NCBI GenBank assembly: GCA_007126465.1
Contig: SLBE01000067.1
Coordinates: 1-9,672, forward strand
DNA: 9,672 bases
From: Syntrophomonadaceae bacterium
GTDB taxonomy: Bacteria > Bacillota > Dethiobacteria > DTU022
Direction of reading: 5' to 3'
The first letter of the stretch is position 1. The number at the start of each line of letters is the position of its first letter. This document shows positions 1 to 5,607 of this stretch, piece after piece. The notes below the pieces were generated by a model. That model ran no database searches. It was not told where the DNA came from and was given only the letters and a program-made list of their open reading frames with translations. The position numbers and the translations under genes were made by a program.

Positions 1-83
1 CTGGTTGAACCGGTTTCAAAAGTTTCTCCGCAAGCACAGGAAACAGTCGCCCGGTAATATTTTGGGTGTATATCTGGTTTCAT
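1..83 (-). CDS. rpmE: 50S ribosomal protein L31 (N-terminal part, cut by window edge)
   Basis: The first 27 codons of ribosomal protein L31, a small protein of the large ribosomal subunit. The translation begins MKPDIHPKYYRATVSCACGE and continues TFETGST, which is the family's signature start (M-K-x-x-I-H-P-x-Y, then C-x-C-G and F-x-T-x-S-T). Cys16 and Cys18 form the first half of the zinc-binding cysteine set, so this is the zinc-containing (C+) form; the second cysteine pair lies beyond the window. The ATG at 81-83 is preceded by a strong SD, AAGGAGG, at 93-99 with a 9-nt spacer. The gene follows rho, the usual neighbour in Bacillota, but has its own promoter. It continues past base 1. Identity is very secure despite the short fragment. 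Confidence 0.93.
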   Translation of the reverse strand, partial: MKPDIHPKYYRATVSCACGETFETGST

Positions 84-118
84 CCTTTTTAACCTCCTTC
101 TTCCTCTTCCAAATACAA

Positions 119-147
119 ATAATAGCACATTGGCCCGTATTCTGCAA
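119..147 (-). promoter_or_regulatory. Sigma-A-type promoter of rpmE
   Basis: On the minus strand a -35 box TTGCAG (142-147) is followed by a 17-nt spacer and a -10 box TATTAT (119-124). The -10 is preceded by TGC, giving an extended -10 (TG-n-TATTAT). Transcription would start near 112, leaving a leader of about 29 nt that contains the SD AAGGAGG at 93-99. The promoter lies in the 85-bp gap after the rho stop codon, so rpmE can be expressed independently of rho. I see no convincing intrinsic terminator in the gap. Assignment is by sequence match only. Confidence 0.7.
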
Positions 148-168
148 CAAGAAAAACTCCACAGAAAA

Positions 169-1419
169 CTACATTGTATGCATGTTTTTGAGAAATTCTT
201 CATTGGATTCGGTTTTTCTGAGCCTATCCATAAGTGCTTCCAGAAATTCTATGCTTGTACTGTTGCCCATAGCTTTGCGCAGGGCCCACATAAGTTCAAT
301 TTTACGCTCGTCAAGCAAAAGTTCCTCGCGGCGCGTTCCTGAACGGGATATATCTATAGCCGGGAATATGCGGCGTTCAGCTATCCTGCGGTCAAGATGC
401 AGTTCCATGTTGCCGGTTCCTTTAAACTCTTCATAAACTACATCATCCATGCGGCTGCCGGTTTCAACTATAGCTGTAGCAAGCACCGTTAGCGAGCCGC
501 CACCATCAATATTTCGGGCAGCCCCAAAAAACCTTTTAGGCTTATAGAAAGCAGAAGGGTCAATACCTCCTGAAAGGGTGCGACCGCTGGGCGGTATTAC
601 CAGGTTATAGGCCCTGGTCAGCCTGGTAATGCTGTCAAGCAGCACTGCAACGTCGCGACCCTGTTCTACCAGGCGCTGTGATCTTTCCAGAACCAGTTCT
701 GCTATATGAATATGGTTTTCAGGTTTCTGATCAAAAGTAGAACTAACCACGTCTGCATTAACGCTGCGCTCCATATCGGTAACTTCTTCAGGCCTTTCAT
801 CGATCAGAAGGATAATTAATTCGATATCAGGGTGATTGACGGAAATGCTGTTGGCAAGCTGCTTGAGCAGCATGGTCTTACCTGCTTTTGGTGGAGAAAC
901 GACCAGGCCCCTTTGTCCTTTTCCGACGGGCACCAGCAGGTCAATTATCCTGGTGGAGAGAATGTTAGATTTGGTTTCCATGCGAATAGGATCATCGGGG
1001 TGAATAGGAACCAGGTTGCGGAAACCTTTGCGGTTCGACATTTTTTCAGGATCTTCTCCGTTGATCTGTTCAACCTGAAGAAGAGCATAATACCTTTCGC
1101 TGTCCTTTGGAGGCCTGATTCGCCCACTTATTATATCACCGGTTCTCATGTTAAAGCGGCGAATCTGCGAAGCGGAAATATAAATATCATCCTCTGAAAA
1201 ATAATATTTCTTGCGTCTAAGAAAACCGAACCCGTCCGGCATTATTTCCAGCATACCGGAAGCCGTATGCTGATCTCCGTTTTCCGAGAAAAGTTTAGTC
1301 AGATTATCAATCAATTCCTGCTTGCGCATGGTTGACTGGCCTTTTATTTCATGTTCCTTAGCCAGTCGGTGCAGCTCATTTAAAGTCATTGTTTTTAACT
1401 TGTCAGTATCCAAAACCAA
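169..1419 (-). CDS. rho: Transcription termination factor Rho
   Basis: Hexameric RNA-dependent ATPase that loads on nascent RNA and terminates transcription in the cytoplasm. At 416 residues it has the normal length. Seen in order: a helical N-terminal domain (about 1-52); the cold-shock-type primary RNA-binding domain (about 55-120, with DGFGFLR and DDIYISASQIRRF); the Walker A motif SPPKAGKTM (175-183, Lys181); the Walker B motif VAVLLDS (257-263); the Q-loop SGGIDPSAF (283-291); the R-loop region around 322-336; and RSGTRREELL (359-368), containing the conserved subunit-interface arginines. There is no large N-terminal insertion. The start is TTG at 1417-1419: SD AAAGGA at 1427-1432 sits 7 nt upstream, while the first internal ATG (codon 11) lacks one. 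The exchanger's stop codon TAA (1431-1433) merges with this SD, so the two genes are probably translationally coupled. rpmE follows. Confidence 0.97.
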   Translation of the reverse strand: MVLDTDKLKTMTLNELHRLAKEHEIKGQSTMRKQELIDNLTKLFSENGDQHTASGMLEIMPDGFGFLRRKKYYFSEDDIYISASQIRRFNMRTGDIISGRIRPPKDSERYYALLQVEQINGEDPEKMSNRKGFRNLVPIHPDDPIRMETKSNILSTRIIDLLVPVGKGQRGLVVSPPKAGKTMLLKQLANSISVNHPDIELIILLIDERPEEVTDMERSVNADVVSSTFDQKPENHIHIAELVLERSQRLVEQGRDVAVLLDSITRLTRAYNLVIPPSGRTLSGGIDPSAFYKPKRFFGAARNIDGGGSLTVLATAIVETGSRMDDVVYEEFKGTGNMELHLDRRIAERRIFPAIDISRSGTRREELLLDERKIELMWALRKAMGNSTSIEFLEALMDRLRKTESNEEFLKNMHTM

Positions 1420-1426
1420 AACACCA

Positions 1427-1433
1427 TCCTTTA
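1427..1433 (-). promoter_or_regulatory. SD of rho fused to the upstream stop codon
   Basis: The minus strand reads TAAAGGA here: the TAA that ends the exchanger gene (1431-1433) runs directly into the SD AAAGGA (1427-1432), 7 nt before the TTG start of rho. A ribosome terminating on the exchanger is placed exactly on the rho initiation site, which supports the TTG start and suggests coupled, moderate translation of rho. Confidence 0.75.
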
Positions 1434-2435
1434 TATTGTACCTCCGGACCTGAATAACAGGTATGCTGCCACAAAATAACCTGCGAGCACCAGGACCATA
1501 TCAAACCCTATACGTCCTAATTGTTTTTCTGATTTATAAGTCAAGCTAAATATTACTATAGTTGAAATTATAATTACCATAATTGCCGAGACAAGGTGGC
1601 TGCCTGAAGCGGCATGAAGCAGAGGGCCCTGGCGGTAAAATATGTCTGCAATAAAAACCACCAACATGTTCATAAAGTTTGCTCCGAATACGTTGGCAAC
1701 AGCCATATCTACATATCCAAGCCTGACAGCTGACAGCGTTGTTACGGTCTCTGGCAGTGAGGTGCTGATTGCCAGCAGTATTGAGCCAATCAGGGTGTGC
1801 CCCAACCCTGTAGTAATAGCGATGCGATCAGCTGCACTGGTAATTAATACTCCTGTTATTATGATTAACCCGGCCGCAAGAGCAAAGTTAGTTAAGGCTT
1901 TCTTTGTTGAAACTCTATCGCCGTCCCTGTAAATTTCCTTACTGCCCGCAGCAAGCACCGGATTTCTTTGGTCGTAACGGAAAATAAACCTGCTGCCCAT
2001 GATATATACTAACGCTATTAGCAATGTTTCCAGGCCAACCCAGCCGATAGGCACATAAATAAACCCAAGCAGCGCAAGCGCAACAAGACAAATTGCAATA
2101 ATGCTTAAAGAAGCAGTGATAATATGTCCGCTGCTGATAATCGAAGTTAACGGGCCTTTCCCTGACGATATATCTATTACTGCTAACAAGGCCAGGTTAA
2201 ACAAGCAGCTGCCCAGGATATTACCAAGGGCCAAATCGGGCGAATCAAGCGCTACCGCACTTAAAGTGGTTACCAGTTCCGGCAGAGAAGTTGCCAGGGG
2301 AAGCAGCAGGGCTCCGATCCAGGCGCTGCCTATACCGGTATTCTCAGAAATTATTGCTGCATTTCTTGTTAATTTACTACCAGCAAAAACTATTAAAACA
2401 GCACAAAGGAAAAACTGTATCCAAGGATTAATCAT
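1431..2435 (-). CDS. CaCA-family (YrbG-like) sodium/calcium-type cation exchanger
   Basis: An integral membrane protein of 334 residues, rich in hydrophobic helices (about ten predicted by eye), made of two related halves as in the Ca2+/cation antiporter superfamily. The first alpha repeat (about 35-80) carries LATSLPELVTTLSA and GNILGSCLFN; the second (about 209-256) carries ISTSLPETVTTLSA and ANVFGANFMN. The paired TSLPE motifs (49-53 and 225-229) hold the ion-binding glutamates. A hydrophilic loop around 152-178 separates the halves. Family knowledge predicts exchange of Na+ or H+ against Ca2+ or another cation; the true ions cannot be read from sequence. Two motif positions depart from the usual GNxxGSNxxN: Cys at 77 and GAN at 251-253. 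The ATG at 2433-2435 has only a close SD (GGGAG, 4-nt spacer). First gene of a two-gene unit with rho. Confidence 0.9.
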   Translation of the reverse strand: MINPWIQFFLCAVLIVFAGSKLTRNAAIISENTGIGSAWIGALLLPLATSLPELVTTLSAVALDSPDLALGNILGSCLFNLALLAVIDISSGKGPLTSIISSGHIITASLSIIAICLVALALLGFIYVPIGWVGLETLLIALVYIMGSRFIFRYDQRNPVLAAGSKEIYRDGDRVSTKKALTNFALAAGLIIITGVLITSAADRIAITTGLGHTLIGSILLAISTSLPETVTTLSAVRLGYVDMAVANVFGANFMNMLVVFIADIFYRQGPLLHAASGSHLVSAIMVIIISTIVIFSLTYKSEKQLGRIGFDMVLVLAGYFVAAYLLFRSGGTI

Positions 2436-2506
2436 TTTGCTCCCGTAAGTTTAACCGTATATATAATATAAACATCTAAAAGTGAGGGTGAACATAAACT
2501 ATTATC

Positions 2507-2571
2507 CTTTATGAAGGGGGAATAAAATTTAAATGCCGCAAAAAAATAATTGGATATGAAATTTCATAAAG
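2507..2571 (-). repeat. Leader inverted repeat and 14-bp palindrome upstream of the exchanger
   Basis: Two 9-nt arms, CTTTATGAA (plus strand, 2507-2515) and TTCATAAAG (2563-2571), are exact reverse complements 47 nt apart. The right arm overlaps a perfect 14-bp palindrome TATGAAATTTCATA (2555-2568), so the half-site TATGAA or its complement occurs three times in 65 bp. All of it lies downstream of the predicted start of transcription, so it could act as an operator in DNA or as a long-range stem in RNA. In the RNA the distal arm overlaps AAAGGA, the SD of a possible 14-codon leader ORF (2451-2495). AT-rich sequence makes chance palindromes more likely, so the function is uncertain. Confidence 0.4.
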
Positions 2572-2584
2572 TAGATCTTAAGTA

Positions 2585-2613
2585 ATAATATGATATTAAA
2601 ACCTTGCTGTAAA
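2585..2613 (-). promoter_or_regulatory. Probable sigma-A-type promoter of the exchanger-rho operon
   Basis: On the minus strand TTTACA (2608-2613) and TATTAT (2585-2590) are separated by exactly 17 nt, each one mismatch from consensus. Transcription would start near 2578, giving a leader of about 140 nt before the exchanger ATG at 2435. A weaker alternative (TTCACC, 16 nt, TATATT) lies nearer the gene at about 2464-2491. Assignment is by sequence match only. Confidence 0.6.
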
Positions 2614-2630
2614 GAGTTATTCGCTATAAA

Positions 2631-2667
2631 TTACTTTTTTCCTGCATAGAGGCTGCAAAAAAAGTAA
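2631..2667. repeat. AT-rich inverted repeat between the MBL gene and the exchanger promoter
   Basis: Perfect 10-bp arms TTACTTTTTT (2631-2640) and AAAAAAGTAA (2658-2667) enclose a second pair TGCA/TGCA (2643-2646 and 2654-2657) around a 7-nt loop, with an unpaired CC at 2641-2642. It begins 8 bp after the stop codon of the MBL-fold gene and lies about 50-90 bp upstream of the predicted exchanger transcription start. On both strands the T-run precedes the hairpin and the A-run follows it, the reverse of an intrinsic terminator. It may be a protein-binding site, an RNA 3'-end stabiliser, or a chance structure. Confidence 0.45.
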
Positions 2668-2675
2668 CAGCTTTA

Positions 2676-3308
2676 TCAGGTTAGAAACGGATTCCCGGAA
2701 GCTTCAGCTTTAACAGTCGTTGCCGGCCCATGACCGGGATAAACTTTTGTTTCAGGAGGAAGGGTGAGCAGCTTCGATTCAATACTTTCAATTAAACTTT
2801 CATAGGTTCCTCCGGCAAGATCTGTCCTGCCGATTGAACCGGCAAAAAGTGTATCTCCACAAAATACTGCCCCGCTGCCAAGGAGGCAAATTCCGCCCTC
2901 AGTATGACCGGGCGTTTCTAAAACCTGCAGCTTCAGGTTGCCGAATGAAACCTCATCCCCTTCAGCTAAAAACTGATCGGGAAAAGGCTGCTTCTTCAAA
3001 ATTAATTTAAGGCCGAAGCCCGGGTTCTGGTATAGCTCAAGATCTTTCCTGTTTAAAAGAATCGGCACAGAATACTCCTGCTTGAGTTTTCCATTGGCAC
3101 CAATATGGTCAACATGAGCATGTGTATTAATTATGTATTTAACTTTAAGGCCAAGCCTGTCAACCAGGGCTATGATAGACTTGCCTTCGGCTCCGGGATC
3201 AATAATTAAAGCTTCCCTTGTATCAGGGCAGGAAACAATATAGCAGTTAGTTGCAAACATGCTGACAGTAAGGGAATTAATATCCAACAGATCATTCTTC
3301 CTTTCCAT
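2676..3308 (-). CDS. Glyoxalase-II-like metallo-beta-lactamase-fold hydrolase
   Basis: A soluble MBL-fold hydrolase of the glyoxalase II (YqgX/GloB-like) group. Numbering from the ATG at 3306-3308, the full dinuclear metal site is present: THAHVDH (His63, His65, Asp67, His68), PGHT (His135), GDT (Asp152) and PGHG (His193). GDTLFAGSIGRTDLAGG and the closing NPFL are typical of the group. Members hydrolyse thioesters such as acyl-glutathione or related thiol adducts; the substrate here is unknown, and it lacks the long C-terminal glutathione-binding domain of classical glyoxalase II. The start is uncertain. The frame opens at a TTG (3326) without an SD, and the ATG at 3308 also lacks one. A TTG at 3285-3287 has SD AAAGGAAG (3297-3304) at 9 nt and puts the conserved TNCYIV segment at the usual distance, giving 203 residues. 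Last gene of the wal-side cluster; not WalJ. Confidence 0.88.
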   Translation of the reverse strand: MERKNDLLDINSLTVSMFATNCYIVSCPDTREALIIDPGAEGKSIIALVDRLGLKVKYIINTHAHVDHIGANGKLKQEYSVPILLNRKDLELYQNPGFGLKLILKKQPFPDQFLAEGDEVSFGNLKLQVLETPGHTEGGICLLGSGAVFCGDTLFAGSIGRTDLAGGTYESLIESIESKLLTLPPETKVYPGHGPATTVKAEASGNPFLT

Positions 3309-3340
3309 ATCGACTGAAATACTCAACCGGCTTAAGAAAG

Positions 3341-4255
3341 CTAACTTTCAAGAATCATATTTACTGCTGCGAGAATATCTGTTAAGTCTTTCATAGTGGG
3401 AGCCACTGTATCCCTTATTTTGCTTGAACCAACCATTAACAGGGGGACAGGGTTTGCAGTATGCTCACGGCTTGATAAAAATTCAAGGTTTCCATGGTCG
3501 CTGGCCAGCATCAAGAATGTTTCTGATTGATCAAGACCTGAAGAAATTGTCGAGATAAATCGATCAAGATCTGAAAGCACTCGTTTCGCTTCATCTCGGT
3601 CGGCCAGGTGGCCCGCCAGGTCACTTAAGAAATACTCAAACAAACAAAAATCATAGTCTTTGCTTATCTCCAGTAAATGTGATGCACCCTGCTCAGGAGT
3701 AATTAAGGGAACATCAAAGCCCATACGACACAAGGTTTCGCTGGTTATATCCATGTAAAGCGCCCGACCTTCCTTTAAATCCTGCAAGCCATAGAAAGGC
3801 AGACCCCCATAATAAGTAATGAGCGTAGAGCATGAATAACTGTTGCCAGGCAAGCCGCGTTTAAGCATTTCAAAAAAAGCAGGCCGGTAAGCATTGGCAA
3901 AGTTTACTTTATATCCCCTTTTCTTTAGTTGCAGAAAAATACCTTTATCTGAAAGCAGTTTGCGCAATCTTTCATCAGGAAATCCATTTAAATGATAACC
4001 AAGGTGGGCAGGCGCATTGTGACCGGTAAAAATAGAAGCCTGGCCGGTAGCACTCTGAGGCAAACCATTAACACCCATTACAGCATCAAGGTCAATAAGC
4101 GAAGCATCTTTGCCAGTAAAGCCGGCTGCTTCAATAGTAAGATCCAGTCCGTTCAAAAGGCTAGAAATACCGGGAGTTTTATTATCAGTAAAAGGGTTCC
4201 CCGGCTCATTTGGGCCAAGTCCTATTCCGTCAACAAATATAAAAAGCAGGCGCAA
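3341..4255 (-). CDS. Alkaline-phosphatase/iPGM-superfamily metalloenzyme, short form, function unknown
   Basis: A 304-residue member of the superfamily that holds cofactor-independent phosphoglycerate mutase (iPGM), phosphopentomutase and alkaline phosphatase. Every metal-site residue of iPGM can be matched: Asp9 (FVDGIG), Ser68 in QSATGQ as the likely phospho-acceptor, Asp212 and His216 (SDLAGH), Asp253 and His254 (SDHGN), and His265 (EHTANPVP). It is far shorter than iPGM (about 510), and has only a small insert (about 80-200, with TYYGGLPFYGLQDL and ALYMDIT) where iPGM has a whole phosphotransferase domain. So it is a probable phosphatase or phosphotransferase with an unassigned substrate, not a standard glycolytic mutase. 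No signal peptide or membrane segment is visible. The start is TTG at 4253-4255, fixed by SD GGAGG (4263-4267) with a 7-nt spacer. The gene begins 15 nt after htrA and is followed by the MBL-fold gene. Confidence 0.85.
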   Translation of the reverse strand: MRLLFIFVDGIGLGPNEPGNPFTDNKTPGISSLLNGLDLTIEAAGFTGKDASLIDLDAVMGVNGLPQSATGQASIFTGHNAPAHLGYHLNGFPDERLRKLLSDKGIFLQLKKRGYKVNFANAYRPAFFEMLKRGLPGNSYSCSTLITYYGGLPFYGLQDLKEGRALYMDITSETLCRMGFDVPLITPEQGASHLLEISKDYDFCLFEYFLSDLAGHLADRDEAKRVLSDLDRFISTISSGLDQSETFLMLASDHGNLEFLSSREHTANPVPLLMVGSSKIRDTVAPTMKDLTDILAAVNMILES

Positions 4256-4262
4256 GTTAATG

Positions 4263-4267
4263 CCTCC
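4263..4267 (-). promoter_or_regulatory. SD that fixes the TTG start of the metalloenzyme
   Basis: GGAGG on the minus strand, 7 nt before the TTG at 4253-4255 and immediately after the htrA stop codon (TAA, 4271-4273). Strength and spacing make the TTG start convincing and suggest reinitiation by ribosomes finishing htrA. Confidence 0.75.
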
Positions 4268-4270
4268 GTC

Positions 4271-5515
4271 TTATTCCTCTGTTTCATCATCACCGGGAAC
4301 ATCATTATCAGGATCTTCTTCAGGCTCCTCAAACTCAAAGTCTTCAGGATCAAATTCAACTTCCCACTCTTCCGGACGCTCGCCCAGGTCCACTTCGACT
4401 TCTCTTCTATCGCCGTCACGGTAAAATGTCACTACCGTAGTATCCCCGGGATAATAGTCCAGCAGTCGATCAAAGAGCTGTGCTATATACTGTATTTCCC
4501 GACCATCCATGGCTACAATAACATCTCCTGCCTGTAAACCGACTTCTTCTGCAGGGCTATCCGGCGCAATATCAAGGATTAAAACACCATTATCAGGCTC
4601 TACGTCGCTGAAAAGAGGCCAGTCATCTACCACCACTCCAAGATGTGGCCGGATCACCCTGCCATGCTCAAGGAGATCATCAACCACTCTTTTTACAGTG
4701 TTACTTGGGATGGAAAGACCAATGCCCTCGACACCCATTAAAGAAATTTTTGCAGTATTGATCCCGATGATTTCACCTTCAAGATTAACCAGCGGCCCTC
4801 CACTGTTACCGGGATTTACAAGTGCATCAGTTTGCACAAAAGAGTAAGCAAAATCACTACCGGGAAACCTGACCTGGCGATCAACAGCGCTGACTATACC
4901 TGCAGTTACCGTCTGCTGAAAATATCCAAGTGGATTTCCGATGGCGGCTACAGTTTCTCCTACTCTTAGCTGTCCTGAATCCCCAAGCGACATTGCAGTT
5001 AAACCGGTTTCATCAATTTTAAGCAGGGCAAGATCTGTTAACGTGTCTTCTCCGACAATTTCTGCATCATATCTCCCTTTATCGGGAAGCAGAACAGAAA
5101 TACTGTCTGCACCTTCAATTACGTGGTGATTAGTTATTATGTGACCGTCAGAAGAAATGATCACACCGGAGCCAGACTCGGCAGGCTCTAAGCTTTCTTC
5201 GCCAAAACGGCTTACAAACACCTGCCTGCTCACCCCAACAACTGCAGGCATTACTTCTTCTATCACCTCAATAATGCAGGGTGATGCAGCAGGCTGCAGC
5301 TCAGGGTCAGGCACCTCTGCTTCTTCTTCGGGATCAGTTTCAACTTCTTCCTCAGCAACCGGCGGTCCAGTTACTTCTGGAGCAAGAAAGTAAACGAAAA
5401 GCCCGTAAATGAGAGCTGCTCCAACAATAATACCAAGCAGACCAAAAGCCAGGTAGCCAATCAATGACCAGAAGCCTCCACGGTTTGTGTTTTTATAATA
5501 ATTGTTGTGGTCCAT
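4271..5515 (-). CDS. Membrane-anchored HtrA/DegP-type serine protease with PDZ domain
   Basis: An S1C-family protease that acts outside the membrane on misfolded or signalling proteins. Order: short cytoplasmic N-terminus; one membrane anchor (about 18-44); an acidic linker (46-75); a trypsin-like domain (about 80-285) with His131 in TNHHVIEGA, Asp161 in DTLTDLALLKI and Ser238 in NPGNSGGPLVN; one PDZ domain (about 290-378) starting RPHLGV, with PDSPAEEVGLQAGDVI; and a strongly acidic tail (381-414, 20 of 34 residues Asp or Glu, no Lys or Arg). The triad is complete, so it should be active. At 414 residues it is of normal size, but the tail is unusual. The ATG at 5513-5515 has SD AGGAGG (5524-5529) at 8 nt. 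An HtrA gene downstream of the wal genes is the classical Bacillota arrangement. A candidate promoter lies in the 92-nt gap after murA. Confidence 0.95.
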   Translation of the reverse strand: MDHNNYYKNTNRGGFWSLIGYLAFGLLGIIVGAALIYGLFVYFLAPEVTGPPVAEEEVETDPEEEAEVPDPELQPAASPCIIEVIEEVMPAVVGVSRQVFVSRFGEESLEPAESGSGVIISSDGHIITNHHVIEGADSISVLLPDKGRYDAEIVGEDTLTDLALLKIDETGLTAMSLGDSGQLRVGETVAAIGNPLGYFQQTVTAGIVSAVDRQVRFPGSDFAYSFVQTDALVNPGNSGGPLVNLEGEIIGINTAKISLMGVEGIGLSIPSNTVKRVVDDLLEHGRVIRPHLGVVVDDWPLFSDVEPDNGVLILDIAPDSPAEEVGLQAGDVIVAMDGREIQYIAQLFDRLLDYYPGDTTVVTFYRDGDRREVEVDLGERPEEWEVEFDPEDFEFEEPEEDPDNDVPGDDETEE

Positions 5516-5538
5516 AAGATATACCTCCTAATAAATAC

Positions 5539-5567
5539 AGTGTAGCTCACACAACAGATATCGTAAA
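5539..5567 (-). promoter_or_regulatory. Candidate promoter in the murA-htrA gap
   Basis: TTTACG (5562-5567), a 17-nt spacer and TACACT (5539-5544) on the minus strand, each box two mismatches from sigma-A consensus. Transcription would start near 5532, just before the htrA SD at 5524-5529. It could give htrA and the two genes after it expression separate from the wal operon. Moderate match only. Confidence 0.35.
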
Positions 5568-5607
5568 GAGCTTGCGGTAAAAGTATATTAGTAGACTCTA
5601 TTAAAAG

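Noticed and set aside
165..186. Hairpin spanning the rho stop codon as an intrinsic terminator
   Set aside because: The stem is only about four inner and four outer A/T pairs with a bulge and no GC pairs to speak of, and a strong rpmE promoter follows. It is too weak to call a terminator.
832..1197. Plus-strand open frame of 121 codons
   Set aside because: It lies entirely antisense to the conserved middle of rho and encodes no recognisable motif.
2540..2575. 12-codon leader ORF starting at the ATG near 2568 (minus strand)
   Set aside because: No SD precedes it and it sits within about 10 nt of the predicted transcription start.
2676..3308. MBL-fold gene as walJ (yycJ)
   Set aside because: Its GDTLFAGSIGRTD, PGHG and NPFL motifs are those of the glyoxalase II group, and it is separated from walI by three genes.
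3341..4255. Metalloenzyme as gpmI (glycolytic phosphoglycerate mutase) or deoB
   Set aside because: At 304 residues it lacks the large phosphotransferase domain of iPGM, and its acceptor motif QSATGQ aligns poorly with the phosphopentomutase threonine motif.
3992..4537. Plus-strand open frame of 181 codons
   Set aside because: It is antisense to htrA and the metalloenzyme, both with complete catalytic motifs and good SDs. The translation has no recognisable domain.
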